From positions 1 through 63,387 of the IMG/VR virus record IMGVR_UViG_3300037558_002241: DNA of 63,387 nt; one strand, 5' to 3'. Shown one piece after another: positions 1-8,365 of this stretch. A program made the position numbers and the translations under genes. A model generated the notes under the pieces. It saw only the letters and a program-made list of their open reading frames with translations, did no database searches and was not told the origin of the DNA. Numbering within the stretch: position 1 is the stretch's first letter; each line of letters opens with the position of its first letter. This DNA comes from a virus.

Positions 1-182
1 AAGGTGGTTGCAGTAATATTGTTGCCACTTACAGCATACGTAGACCCAATTCTGGTAGCTTGAGATGCCGCAGCATCAACACTCAATTGGGTGGAAGTAG
101 TCATGCGATGAATCAAGTCTGCCTTTGCTGGCAGTGCGATTGTGGAACCCACTATCGCTACTGCAAAAAGCACTCTTTTCAT
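1..182 (-). CDS. Secreted small protein, N-terminal part (cut by window edge)
   Basis: An open frame runs leftward from an ATG at 182-180 and leaves the window, so only about 60 residues are visible. It starts MKRVLFAVAIVGSTIALPAKA, a typical signal peptide: two basic residues, a hydrophobic core and an ALPAKA cleavage site. The following residues (DLIHRMTTSTQLSVDAAASQ) are Ser/Thr/Ala-rich. The product is therefore probably exported or membrane-anchored. It is divergent from talC. I do not recognise the family, so function is unknown. Confidence 0.6.
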   Translation of the reverse strand, partial: MKRVLFAVAIVGSTIALPAKADLIHRMTTSTQLSVDAAASQATRIGSTYAVSGNNITATT

Positions 183-206
183 TTTTGATACTCATACATT
201 CTAAGG

Positions 207-214
207 TTATTTAG
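207..214 (-). promoter_or_regulatory. Late-type promoter box (CTAAATAA) for the leftward secreted-protein gene
   Basis: The minus strand reads CTAAATAA about 25 bases upstream of the leftward ATG. The TAAATA core matches the T4-type late promoter element used by cyanomyoviruses, and similar boxes lie 22-33 bases before other late genes here. The assignment is inferred from the motif and spacing only. Confidence 0.4.
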
Positions 215-224
215 TTAGATGCTA

Positions 225-230
225 TATACT
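225..230 (+). promoter_or_regulatory. Possible -10 box upstream of talC
   Basis: TATACT lies 20 bases upstream of the talC ATG and GGAAGG (233-238) could be its ribosome binding site. No -35 hexamer is seen at the right distance, so this is a weak call. Confidence 0.3.
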
Positions 231-249
231 GTGGAAGGTTATTATTACA

Positions 250-906
250 ATGCAAATTTTTCTTGACACCGCCGACACTGAAATTATCAATCAACATTTA
301 CCAACAGGTATGATTGATGGAGTGACAACTAACCCTACATTGATGGTGAAGAGTGGAAAATGTCCTGATGATGTTTATGAAGAACTTGTATCAATGGGGT
401 TACAAGATATTAGTATGGAAGTTGGTGGTAATGCTCTAGAAATGCTTGAGGAAGGTAGACGACTTGCTAATAAATTTGGTAGGGCAGCAACAATCAAAGT
501 TCCTTGCACACCAGATGGTCTTTGGGTATGTAAGGAACTTGCTAAGGATTTGATTAGGGTCAACGTTACGTTGATATTCTCCGCAGCACAGGCAATCTTG
601 GCTGCCAAATCTAATGCTACATATGTCTCTCCTTTCATTGGCAGACTCGATGACAACTCGGTTGCTGGATTAGAAGTAGTTCGTTCTATTGCAGAAGTTT
701 ATCGAGTGAAAAATGTAAGGACTAAGATCCTTGCTGCATCTCTTAGGGATGTTTATAAAGTAACCCGTGCTTTCTACAACGGTGCTGATATTGTTACTAT
801 GCCACCTGCGGTATTTGAAAAGATGTACAAGCATGTATTGACTGATGCTGGTCTAGAAATCTTCAATAAAAACTTGGAAGAGATCGCTAATGCAACTCAT
901 TCATGA
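250..906 (+). CDS. talC: Transaldolase, TalC / fructose-6-phosphate aldolase-like family
   Basis: This 218-residue protein has the short TalC length, not the roughly 330 residues of classical transaldolase. MQIFLDTADTEII opens the TIM barrel, DGVTTNPTL lies at about 23-31, and the Schiff-base lysine is K83 in ATIKVPCTPDGL. NVTLIFSAAQA and SPFIGRLDD are further family blocks. In cyanophages TalC is an auxiliary metabolic gene acting in the pentose phosphate pathway, and is thought to push host carbon toward ribose and NADPH for phage nucleotide synthesis. Its end overlaps the next gene by 17 bases, implying co-transcription. The ATG is preceded by GGAAGG. The family assignment is firm; the effect on host flux is prior knowledge. 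Confidence 0.95.
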   Translation: MQIFLDTADTEIINQHLPTGMIDGVTTNPTLMVKSGKCPDDVYEELVSMGLQDISMEVGGNALEMLEEGRRLANKFGRAATIKVPCTPDGLWVCKELAKDLIRVNVTLIFSAAQAILAAKSNATYVSPFIGRLDDNSVAGLEVVRSIAEVYRVKNVRTKILAASLRDVYKVTRAFYNGADIVTMPPAVFEKMYKHVLTDAGLEIFNKNLEEIANATHS

Positions 907-1396
907 TGCAGTATCTTCTGACTTGGTGGCGAAATGTATTAGAGAAATTTACGCTCGTCAGAAATTGGATGTATGGGGTTTTAGTAAATGGAAATGGGGG
1001 CAGTCCCTTACTAAGGGAATGCGTAATTATTGTTTATCCACAAGACCATCGGCAGAAGTCATCAATCAGATCAAGGTATCTCTAAACCAATACTTCTGTA
1101 GTCCAATTACAAATGTAAATTATCATGTGTGGTTACCTGGTTCAGGTATCAACTGGCATGATGATGGTGGTAATGATGCAGGAGGAACTTTGTATTTGAA
1201 TACATGGATACCTGAGTTGGGTGGAGTCTTCATGTGGAAAGACAAAGACACTGACGAACTAAAAAGTATTTCTCCTGTAGAGAACATGATGATAGTAAAT
1301 AATAATCACGAAAGACATGCTGTGTCACCCATAATCGGTGGTGAACAAGCACAAGTAAGAATGTCCGTACAAATTTTCTGTAAGAGCAATGACTAA
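890..1396 (+). CDS. 2OG-Fe(II) oxygenase
   Basis: This 168-residue protein carries the iron facial triad of 2-oxoglutarate dioxygenases: H90-x-D92 in NWHDDGG, a distal histidine at about H143 (NNHERHAV), and R157 in QVRMSVQIF, which would bind 2-oxoglutarate. The segment GTLYLNTWIPELGGVFMW is the usual strand after the HxD motif. It should hydroxylate an unknown substrate. It overlaps talC by 17 bases and the next small gene by 8, so it is in the same operon. It is one of seven such enzymes in the window. Confidence 0.75.
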   Translation: MQLIHDAVSSDLVAKCIREIYARQKLDVWGFSKWKWGQSLTKGMRNYCLSTRPSAEVINQIKVSLNQYFCSPITNVNYHVWLPGSGINWHDDGGNDAGGTLYLNTWIPELGGVFMWKDKDTDELKSISPVENMMIVNNNHERHAVSPIIGGEQAQVRMSVQIFCKSND

Positions 1397-1634
1397 CATT
1401 AGTATTCAATGCCTACAATGTGGTGCTGAACTAAATTACGATGGCAAACCTGTATTCTGTGGTTGTCCTAACGCCGCTTCAATCCGTAGAGATGTAATCA
1501 CTGCTATGGATCTTGATTTGGTTAGGTATATTTCTAAGAAGGAACAAGGTCTGGGGTTTACCCGGCAAGATCTTGAGTTTCAAGAAGAACGCAGACATCG
1601 AAAGGTGAGGAAACTAAAATTTGAAGAGCGTTGA
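1389..1634 (+). CDS. Small zinc-ribbon-like protein
   Basis: The 81-residue product has a cysteine cluster near its N-terminus (CLQCGAEL, then FCGCPN at about 23-28), which could form a zinc ribbon. The rest is charged and helical, ending ERRHRKVRKLKFEER. No enzyme motif is seen. It overlaps oxygenase genes on both sides (8 bases before, 14 after), so it is translated with them. A role as partner of the oxygenases is only a positional guess. Confidence 0.6.
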   Translation: MTNISIQCLQCGAELNYDGKPVFCGCPNAASIRRDVITAMDLDLVRYISKKEQGLGFTRQDLEFQEERRHRKVRKLKFEER

Positions 1635-2175
1635 TTTCTCAGACTCAATACACTACACCAACATCGGCACTGACTGGATCGATACTGGTCTATACCGTAA
1701 ACTAATACTGCAACACAAGTGGAGTAAGAGAAACTATTCCCAAGGACAATACGTATTTGATATAGCACCTAATAATATAAGATACTTTCAACCTTTGTTT
1801 GACATCGTATTCTCTGAGGTTAGGAAGTTATATCCTGCTGCAATAATACCTGACAAGTTTGCATCAAGTTGTTGGGCATATGTATCTAATGAGGAGAGAA
1901 GTGTGAGTGTCTTACACAACCACATCTCAGAAAAAATATCGCGGGACTTATCTACGGTATTCTATATGAAGAAACCTAAAGACTCAGGGGATATTCTTTT
2001 CCTGATCGATGGTAAAAAACACATACATAGTCCGGTAGAGGGCGAACTTTTAGTTTTCCCCGCTACTTATTATCACTCTCCGTTGCCTTCAAATACTAAG
2101 GACTATCGGATCGCGATCAACATCAACGTTATCACTCATAACAAATACAATTGTTTCTTGACAAGTGATGTGTGA
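1621..2175 (+). CDS. 2OG-Fe(II) oxygenase (TIGR02466-like)
   Basis: The frame of 184 codons begins with TTG at 1621, overlapping the previous gene by 14 bases; no better start is seen upstream of the conserved part. The second half looks like the putative 2OG-Fe(II) oxygenase family typified by TIGR02466: H99-N-H101, then STVFYMKKPKDSGDILF, ELLVFPATYYHSP with H152, and DYRIAININV with R163. The substrate is unknown. It resembles the oxygenase at 36625 more than the one at 890. The GTG of the next gene overlaps its stop. Confidence 0.65.
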   Translation: MKSVDFSDSIHYTNIGTDWIDTGLYRKLILQHKWSKRNYSQGQYVFDIAPNNIRYFQPLFDIVFSEVRKLYPAAIIPDKFASSCWAYVSNEERSVSVLHNHISEKISRDLSTVFYMKKPKDSGDILFLIDGKKHIHSPVEGELLVFPATYYHSPLPSNTKDYRIAININVITHNKYNCFLTSDV

Positions 2176-2438
2176 TCGCATATAATGAACTCGTTACCAT
2201 ACCAACAATGTCTAGAGGCCAGTTTCTCGCCAAGTTCAAAAACGTCACCCACCACCTGGTAGATGCCGTTGAGTCTAAGGTAGATCTAGAGTACGATCAC
2301 CCTTCACTTTACGATCAACTCATCAGTCACTACAAACAAGAATCAGAGTTTGATTTTTACGGAGACAAAGAGAAGGATTATGATGTGGTTATAGATAAAC
2401 TTGAATATGATTTGATGAACACTGGAGTTATGCAGTGA
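2172..2438 (+). CDS. Hypothetical protein, 88 aa
   Basis: The GTG at 2172 overlaps the TGA of the upstream oxygenase, which suggests translational coupling; an internal ATG at 2208 is a possible alternative start. The product is acidic and rich in Asp, Tyr and Lys, with no membrane segment, no cysteines and no motif I can name. Its end overlaps the cupin gene by 4 bases. It sits at the entry to the sugar-nucleotide genes, but nothing in the sequence ties it to that pathway. Confidence 0.5.
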   Translation: MIAYNELVTIPTMSRGQFLAKFKNVTHHLVDAVESKVDLEYDHPSLYDQLISHYKQESEFDFYGDKEKDYDVVIDKLEYDLMNTGVMQ

Positions 2439-2794
2439 AAGAAGAACGCCCTTGGGGTTGGTATGAAACTATTGAAAGTGGTGAAGGATACAAAGTAAAA
2501 AAAATTCACGTACATTCAGGGCAACGTTTCTCACTACAGTTCCATAGAAAACGAGAAGAACACTGGGTTATTATTGATGGTACGGGTGTAGTAACACTCG
2601 GAGAACATGAATATCAGGCTAACCCTGGTAGTTTTTTTACCGTAAGTATTGAGCAACGGCATCGTGTCGCAGCGGGTAAGGATGGTCTTACTTTTATTGA
2701 AGTTCAGAGAGGGCAATGTAGTGAGAGAGATATTGTTAGACTAGAGGACGATTACGGTCGTCACGTACCATCTTTCTTGGAAATGTTGACATGA
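2435..2794 (+). CDS. Cupin, type II mannose-6-phosphate isomerase-like
   Basis: The 119-residue protein is a single cupin domain closely resembling the C-terminal isomerase domain of bifunctional mannose-1-phosphate guanylyltransferase/mannose-6-phosphate isomerase. RPWGWYETI is the usual opening and FSLQFHRKREEHWVI carries the metal-binding H-x-H/E pattern. GTGVVTLGEH, NPGSFFTVSIEQRHRV and FIEVQRG follow. It would interconvert fructose-6-phosphate and mannose-6-phosphate, feeding GDP-mannose to the epimerase encoded at 5851. It starts with GTG inside the previous stop and ends in an ATGA overlap with rmlB. No guanylyltransferase domain is encoded here, so the host would have to supply that step. 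Confidence 0.75.
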   Translation: MKEERPWGWYETIESGEGYKVKKIHVHSGQRFSLQFHRKREEHWVIIDGTGVVTLGEHEYQANPGSFFTVSIEQRHRVAAGKDGLTFIEVQRGQCSERDIVRLEDDYGRHVPSFLEMLT

Positions 2795-3735
2795 CATATA
2801 TGGTAACCGGCGGTGCCGGGTTCATCGGGAGTAATTTTTTACACTTTCTTCGTAGGAAAACTGATGAAGAGATTGTTGTTCTTGATAACTTGACATATGC
2901 TGCTGACCTAAGGTTTATTCCTAGGGGGCAGCAGTTTCAGTTTGAGTGGTGTGACATTACGAATGAAGAGCATGTTCATTTCTTGTTTGAGAAGTATGCT
3001 CCAAGAAAGGTATGGCACTTCGCTGCTGAGAGTCATGTAGATAATAGTATTACCAACTACAGACCATTTTTAGAATCAAACGTTGTTGGTACTATCAATT
3101 TACTCAATGCATCCTTGAACATGGGGATTGAAAAGTTCCATCACATCTCTACTGATGAGGTGTATGGATCCCTTGAGTATGATGATGTAGAACTATTCAA
3201 AGAAGACACTCCATATAATCCTAGCAATCCATACTCTGCAAGTAAAGCAGCGTCAGATCATTATGTAAAGACTTGGCATAACACATATGATTTACCGTAT
3301 TTGATTACTAACTGTAGTAATAACTATGGAAGGCATCAGCATGAAGAGAAACTGATCCCTAAAATTATCAAACGTGCTATGAAGGATCAGAACATTTTCA
3401 TGTATGGTGGTGGTCAACAGATTCGTGACTGGTTGTCTGTGGTAGATCACTGCAAAGCAATCTGGTCTCTAGAAGAATGTGGTATCATCAATGATCAATT
3501 CAATATTGGTGGTGGATGTGAGATGAGAAATATTGATGTCACCAAGATGGTGCTTGATGCTATCGATAAACCCTACGGTCTTATTGGCATTTCAGATCAA
3601 AGACCCGGACAAGACAAACGATATGCCATAGATTATGGTAAAATAACAAAGACTACTGGGTGGGAACCCGCTATTGAATTTGAACTTGGATTGCGAGCAA
3701 CTGTATCATGGTACTTAGAAAGATGGGGAATGTGA
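2791..3735 (+). CDS. rmlB: dTDP-glucose 4,6-dehydratase, RmlB-like
   Basis: This 314-residue extended SDR has the NAD-binding GGAGFIGSN motif at residues 7-15. Typical RmlB landmarks follow: HFAAESHVDNSI, HISTDEVYG, the catalytic YSASK block, TNCSNNYG, EKLIPKII and IRDWLSVVDH. It converts a nucleotide glucose to the 4-keto-6-deoxy sugar, the entry to deoxysugars. The motif set favours dTDP-glucose, but RfbH enzymes downstream normally use CDP-linked substrates, so the real nucleotide is uncertain. It overlaps its neighbours at both ends. Confidence 0.85.
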   Translation: MTYMVTGGAGFIGSNFLHFLRRKTDEEIVVLDNLTYAADLRFIPRGQQFQFEWCDITNEEHVHFLFEKYAPRKVWHFAAESHVDNSITNYRPFLESNVVGTINLLNASLNMGIEKFHHISTDEVYGSLEYDDVELFKEDTPYNPSNPYSASKAASDHYVKTWHNTYDLPYLITNCSNNYGRHQHEEKLIPKIIKRAMKDQNIFMYGGGQQIRDWLSVVDHCKAIWSLEECGIINDQFNIGGGCEMRNIDVTKMVLDAIDKPYGLIGISDQRPGQDKRYAIDYGKITKTTGWEPAIEFELGLRATVSWYLERWGM

Positions 3736-4559
3736 AATCGTTCAACAGTCCAGTCACTCTTTACGGTCCTGGTTTTGTAGGTGGTAGGTATGCTGAGATG
3801 TTTCCTGATACGATAGTACAGGAACGCGATGAATACAAACCACAATCTAAGAAGATCCTTTACATGATCTCTACAGTGGACAATTATAATGTCCATAAAG
3901 ATGTTGGTTTAGATGTTGACACTAACCTTCGTGTGTTATGTGATGTCCTAGAGAACTGTCGCAAAGAAGACATTGAGTTCAACTTTATCTCTTCTTGGTT
4001 TGTCTATGGTAAAGGTGGACCTATCCCTGCGTTTGAGGATTCTTTATGTAATCCTACTGGGTTCTATAGTATCACCAAGAGGTGTGCAGAAGACTTGATC
4101 AAGTCTTTCTGTGAGGTGTATAAGATGAAGTATCGTATCCTTCGTTTGTGTAATGTTTTGGGTGATGATCCTAAAGCATCGAAGCAGAAGAATGCAATCA
4201 TGTGGATGATCAATCAACTCAAAGAGGATAAACCAATCAACCTTTATGATGGTGGTAGTCATCGTCGAGATGTCATGCACGTTGATGATGTGTGTCGTGC
4301 TATCAAAACTGTGATTGATGACGGTGACTTGAATGCCACATATAATATTGGGTCAGGTAGACCTACAACAATCGGTGAGATCGTTGAGATCGCTGCTAAT
4401 TGTACGGGTACTAGATCCCATATAGATAGTATTGAACCACCAAAGTTTCATAAGGATGTCCAGACTCAAGACTTTTATCTAGACACCAGTAAACTACAAT
4501 CGTTAGGTTTCAAACCTACTATGGACACCCTTGAGATGGTTGAATCGTTATGTCTGTGA
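3708..4559 (+). CDS. NAD-dependent epimerase/dehydratase (extended SDR)
   Basis: The 283-residue protein keeps an SDR core but with an altered nucleotide loop, LYGPGFVGGR, in place of GxxGxxG. SSWFVYGKGG and the catalytic FYSITK (YxxxK) follow, then a C-terminal part typical of sugar epimerases/reductases (RRDVMHVDDVCRAI, NIGSGRPTTIGEI). It overlaps rmlB by 28 bases; an internal ATG at 3723 would cut this to 13 and is a credible alternative start. Between RmlB and RfbH it is a candidate 4-keto reductase or epimerase completing a deoxyhexose. That role is inferred from position. Confidence 0.7.
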   Translation: MVLRKMGNVKSFNSPVTLYGPGFVGGRYAEMFPDTIVQERDEYKPQSKKILYMISTVDNYNVHKDVGLDVDTNLRVLCDVLENCRKEDIEFNFISSWFVYGKGGPIPAFEDSLCNPTGFYSITKRCAEDLIKSFCEVYKMKYRILRLCNVLGDDPKASKQKNAIMWMINQLKEDKPINLYDGGSHRRDVMHVDDVCRAIKTVIDDGDLNATYNIGSGRPTTIGEIVEIAANCTGTRSHIDSIEPPKFHKDVQTQDFYLDTSKLQSLGFKPTMDTLEMVESLCL

Positions 4560-5854
4560 AGAGTAAGGTTGAAGATTTTGTTGCTTCGCTAGAGGCAGAT
4601 GGAGAAGAACTATTCCCCTTCATGGCAAACAAGGGGTGGAAACCTGGTGACAATGTGTATTACTCTGGTCCCTATTGGGATGAGAAGGAACCTGTTGCTG
4701 CTATCACCACCATGCTACAGGGTAAGTGGTTGCCTGCTGGTGAGGAAGTCAATAAATTTGAACGTGCATTCTCCAAACAGTTTGGGTTTGACCACTCTGT
4801 GATGGTGAACAGTGGATCATCTGCCAACCTGGTGATGATTGCTGCACTCAAAAAGTATTTTGATTGGCATGATGGAGATGAGATTATCGTCTGCACTTGT
4901 GGTTTCCCCACCACTATCAATCCCATCATCCAGAACGGACTCAAACCAGTCTTTGTTGATATCAACTACGATGATCTCAACTGGGATCTTGATCAACTAG
5001 AGAGTAAGATTACTCCTAGAACAGTGGCGCTTTTTTCGTCTCCTGTTCTGGGAAACCCCTATGACTTCGATAAGTTCATTGAGATTGTCAATAGGAATAA
5101 CTTGCGGTACGTCGCTGACAACTGTGACTCGCTCGGTTCCAAGTGGCGTGGTGAGTTGCTTACCAAACATGCCGTCGCAGCGTCTTGTTCGTTCTATCCA
5201 GCGCACCATATCAGCACGATTGAAGGCGGGATGGTTTCCTCCAACATTGAGCAGATCGTTCAGATCGCCAGGTCCTTTGCCTGGTGGGGGAGAGGTTGTT
5301 ATTGTGTAGGATCCCAGAATAAATTGCCCAACGGTGTCTGTGGTGCTCGGTTCGATAGATGGTTGGAAGGGTACGATCAAGATGTCGATCATAAGTACGT
5401 CTTTGGCGTTCAGGGATACAACCTCAAGCCTGCCGACCTGCAAGGGTCTATTGGGTTGGTACAGTTGACTAAGCAAGACGATATACATCGCATCCGTCGT
5501 AGCAACAAAGCTAGACTTCATGAGATCTTCAGTCAAATTCCTGGTGCTCGGGTTATTGAAGAGAAAGAGCATGCAGAGACCAGTTGGTTTGGTGTTCCTA
5601 TTGTATGTGGAGAATATAAACACCGCCTTGTAAAATATTTAGAAGACAATAAAGTCCAAACAAGAAACTATTTTGCTGGTAATATTCTAATGCATCCTGC
5701 ATATAGACATATTGAACCTGCAAGTAACTATCCAAATGCATGTAAGGTGTTGGATAATGTATTTTTTGTAGGATGTAGTCCCGTTATTACTGAACCCATG
5801 CTAGAATATATAGATGAAGTTGTATGCAATTACTGTAGTAAGTACTATCAATGA
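4550..5854 (+). CDS. rfbH: NDP-4-keto-6-deoxyhexose 3-dehydrase, RfbH/E1 type
   Basis: This 434-residue protein belongs to the DegT/DnrJ/EryC1/StrS PLP family, but the usual PLP lysine is replaced by histidine: SFYPAHHISTIEGG puts H219 where aminotransferases have K. It also has the iron-sulfur pattern of the E1 dehydrase: C192, then 57 residues to C250, one to C252, and C264. These are hallmarks of CDP-6-deoxy-4-hexulose 3-dehydrase (E1/RfbH), a PMP and [2Fe-2S] enzyme that removes the 3-hydroxyl to make 3,6-dideoxyhexoses. No obvious E3-type flavin reductase is nearby; the phage ferredoxin or a host reductase could supply electrons (inference). Confidence 0.85.
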   Translation: MSVKSKVEDFVASLEADGEELFPFMANKGWKPGDNVYYSGPYWDEKEPVAAITTMLQGKWLPAGEEVNKFERAFSKQFGFDHSVMVNSGSSANLVMIAALKKYFDWHDGDEIIVCTCGFPTTINPIIQNGLKPVFVDINYDDLNWDLDQLESKITPRTVALFSSPVLGNPYDFDKFIEIVNRNNLRYVADNCDSLGSKWRGELLTKHAVAASCSFYPAHHISTIEGGMVSSNIEQIVQIARSFAWWGRGCYCVGSQNKLPNGVCGARFDRWLEGYDQDVDHKYVFGVQGYNLKPADLQGSIGLVQLTKQDDIHRIRRSNKARLHEIFSQIPGARVIEEKEHAETSWFGVPIVCGEYKHRLVKYLEDNKVQTRNYFAGNILMHPAYRHIEPASNYPNACKVLDNVFFVGCSPVITEPMLEYIDEVVCNYCSKYYQ

Positions 5855-6942
5855 AAACAGCATTAGTATTGGGTGCCGGTGGTTTCATCGGCAGTCACAT
5901 GGTCAAACGTCTCAAGTCTGAAGGATATTGGGTTCGTGGTGTAGACCTCAAGGTTCCTGACTTCTCAGATTCAGCAGCGGATGAATTCATCCAAGGTGAT
6001 CTGCGAAGATATTCTATTGTCGAACGTGTGATTCAGTACAAAGGTAAACAGGGTAACTTTTATAACTCTGTTCCTTACCAGCACATTGGCACCTTTGATG
6101 AGATCTATCAGTTTGCTGCCGACATGGGTGGTGCTGGTTACATCTTCACGGGTGAGCATGATGCAGACATCATGCATAACTCTGCAAGCATCAACTTGAA
6201 CTTGCTACAGGCAGTCCACAAATTCAATGAGACCTTTGATGGTCGTAATAAAGAGTGGACAGAAGCAAATCGTCCTAAGAAAGATCAACCCACAAAGATC
6301 TTTTACAGTTCTTCTGCCTGCATGTATCCAGAACATAACCAACTTGATCCTGATAACCCTGACTGCCGTGAAGAATCCGCATACCCAGCAGCACCAGACT
6401 CCGAATACGGATGGGAAAAACTCTTCAGTGAGCGGCTCTATCTTAGTTTCGCAAGGAATCATGGCATCCCTGTTTGTATTGCTAGGTATCACAATATCTT
6501 TGGTCCCGAAGGTACCTGGTACGGTGGAAAAGAGAAAGCTCCCGCTGCCATCTGTCGAAAGGTTGCCTATGCTAATCCCGGAGCAAGAATCGAAGTCTGG
6601 GGGGATGGATTACAAACTAGGTCTTTCCTATACATCGATGAATGCATCGAAGCAACTCGACGTTTGATGCAGTCAGACTTCCAGGGACCTGTCAACATTG
6701 GTTCTGAAGAGATGGTAACTATCAACCAACTGGTAGATACTGCTGCCAAGGTTGCCAACAAAGAAATTGGTAAGAAGCACGTAGACGTTCCTCATACTGG
6801 TGTACGTGGTCGCAACTCTAACAATGATCTCATCCGAGAAAAACTTGGATGGGATTATAATCAAACTCTAGAGGAAGGTATGAGGAAAACATATAACTGG
6901 ATCATGCTTCAAATTGCCACGGATTTTACTAACGACAAATGA
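5851..6942 (+). CDS. GDP-mannose 3,5-epimerase-like SDR
   Basis: This 363-residue extended SDR starts LVLGAGGFIGSHMVKRL. It resembles plant-type GDP-mannose 3,5-epimerase in QFAADMGGAGYIF, FYSSSACMYPEHNQ, CREESAYPAAPDSEYGWEK (the YxxxK lysine is in YGWEK), RYHNIFGPEGTWYGGKEKAP and TRSFLYIDECIE. That enzyme makes GDP-L-galactose or L-gulose from GDP-mannose. With the PMI-like cupin upstream it suggests a GDP-linked branch next to the deoxyhexose branch. ATGA overlap with rfbH and 4-base overlap with the FkbM gene. Confidence 0.8.
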   Translation: MKTALVLGAGGFIGSHMVKRLKSEGYWVRGVDLKVPDFSDSAADEFIQGDLRRYSIVERVIQYKGKQGNFYNSVPYQHIGTFDEIYQFAADMGGAGYIFTGEHDADIMHNSASINLNLLQAVHKFNETFDGRNKEWTEANRPKKDQPTKIFYSSSACMYPEHNQLDPDNPDCREESAYPAAPDSEYGWEKLFSERLYLSFARNHGIPVCIARYHNIFGPEGTWYGGKEKAPAAICRKVAYANPGARIEVWGDGLQTRSFLYIDECIEATRRLMQSDFQGPVNIGSEEMVTINQLVDTAAKVANKEIGKKHVDVPHTGVRGRNSNNDLIREKLGWDYNQTLEEGMRKTYNWIMLQIATDFTNDK

Positions 6943-7595
6943 ACACAACTTATAACTATGAACGGGATGCTCTGAAGAATCCTTTCACTGGGCATACTAA
7001 AGTTTTTGAAAATTTCTCTCAGGCATACCAGGATTTATTTGTCCTGACTATGCTGAAAGGAAAGAAGAATGGTAAGTATGTGGAGGTGGGTGCTAACCAT
7101 CCCCAATCTTTGAGCAATACTTTTCTACTTGAGACAGTATTTGGTTGGCGTGGTTTCTCTGTAGAAATTGAGCGTTCAATGTGTGAGGTTTTCAACGGAG
7201 ACCTGGCACGGCAGAACCATTGTTATGAAGCAGATGCAACTACGTTTGATTACTCCGAGGCAATTGCTAAAGAGAAGTGGCAGGGTCGTGTTGATTACTT
7301 CTCTGTTGACTGTGAACCTCCTGAGGTGACGTTCAAGGCACTCAAAGCATTCCCCCATGATAAATTCCGTGCCAGCGTCATCACCTTTGAACATGACTCT
7401 TACAAGGACGGTGACACCATTCGTGATCATTCACGTCAGTTCTTAGAGGATCTTGGTTACCAACTGGTATGTGCCAGTGTTTGTAATGGTGACAATGCTT
7501 ATGAAGATTGGTGGGTTGATCCTACTGTTGTAAAGGAGTCAGTTTGGAAACCTTTTGAGTGTGTTGATAAAGAAGCACGAACTATTTTGTTATGA
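6939..7595 (+). CDS. FkbM-family methyltransferase
   Basis: The 218-residue protein matches the FkbM class of SAM-dependent methyltransferases: FSQAYQDLFVLTML near the N-terminus, the SAM-loop region GKYVEVGANHPQSLSNTFLLE, GWRGFSVEIE, then VDYFSVDCEPPE and VITFEHDSY. These enzymes often O-methylate sugars in polysaccharides and antibiotics. Placed between sugar-nucleotide and glycosyltransferase genes with 4-base overlaps on both sides, it probably caps or decorates the glycan. The acceptor is unknown. Confidence 0.8.
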   Translation: MNTTYNYERDALKNPFTGHTKVFENFSQAYQDLFVLTMLKGKKNGKYVEVGANHPQSLSNTFLLETVFGWRGFSVEIERSMCEVFNGDLARQNHCYEADATTFDYSEAIAKEKWQGRVDYFSVDCEPPEVTFKALKAFPHDKFRASVITFEHDSYKDGDTIRDHSRQFLEDLGYQLVCASVCNGDNAYEDWWVDPTVVKESVWKPFECVDKEARTILL

Positions 7596-8365
7596 AACTA
7601 TCTCATTGGTATGGTCGTTTAGGTAACAACATTCAGCAAGTTGCTAATGGGTTGATGAGTGCTCAGGCATACAAAACGACTTTTGAAAATACCCTTGATC
7701 ATAGTATTATTGAAAAATTTTCCTGTAGTTTTGGAGATAACATAGTCGATGCCGAAGGAAAGTTTTTCTATTGGGATGGTCCGTTCAAAGAAGTTCCGGT
7801 TGATAAGAATGTCTGCTATACGCAGATGCGTTCGTTTTGTAAGGAGTTTGTTCGCCCCAAACTACGACTACCCAGAGTGGATGTTGATTCTGATACTCTT
7901 GTTATTCATATTAGGAGTGGAGATGTTTTTGACCAAAGGGTTACTAACCCTAATCAATATGTTCCTAATCCTTTTTGTTTTTATTCTGCATTGTTGGAGC
8001 AGTTTGACAAGTGTATCGTAGTTACTGAAGATATAAAATATAATCCTATCCTCAAAGAGTTGGCATGGTACCCTAAGGTTACTATCCAATCTACAAGTGT
8101 AGAAGAAGACTTTGCTACGTTGTTGAATGCAAAACATCTTGCTACCTCTGGTGTAGGAACGTTTGGAATGGCAGCAGCGTTATGCAGTGACACTGTAGAG
8201 AACATATATTGTACTAATCTACATATAATGGAGCATCTAAACTATCAGATGCTGTATAATACTGACATTACCATCCACATGATGGTTCTGGATAACTACA
8301 TCAAAACTGGAGAATGGACTAACAGTGATCAGCAAAGAGAATTCCTCTTTTCTTACAAGGCATAG
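7592..8365 (+). CDS. Fucosyltransferase-like glycosyltransferase (GT11-like)
   Basis: The 257-residue protein starts MKLSHWYGRLGNNIQQVANGL, resembling the N-terminal donor-site block of alpha-1,2-fucosyltransferases (GRLGN). It contains LVIHIRSGDVF, the H-x-R-x-G-D motif of fucosyltransferases acting on GDP-fucose-like donors. A later segment, LNAKHLATSGVGTFGMAAALC, fits the C-terminal half of the fold. It is more diverged than the GT11 gene at 13134. A GDP-linked donor agrees with the GDP-mannose epimerase gene upstream. Confidence 0.65.
   Translation: MKLSHWYGRLGNNIQQVANGLMSAQAYKTTFENTLDHSIIEKFSCSFGDNIVDAEGKFFYWDGPFKEVPVDKNVCYTQMRSFCKEFVRPKLRLPRVDVDSDTLVIHIRSGDVFDQRVTNPNQYVPNPFCFYSALLEQFDKCIVVTEDIKYNPILKELAWYPKVTIQSTSVEEDFATLLNAKHLATSGVGTFGMAAALCSDTVENIYCTNLHIMEHLNYQMLYNTDITIHMMVLDNYIKTGEWTNSDQQREFLFSYKA

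Noticed and set aside
4997-5623. Long minus-strand open frame (about 208 codons) inside the RfbH gene
   Set aside because: It lies wholly opposite a clear enzyme gene, has no recognisable domain and no start context; it is a shadow of the plus-strand codon use.
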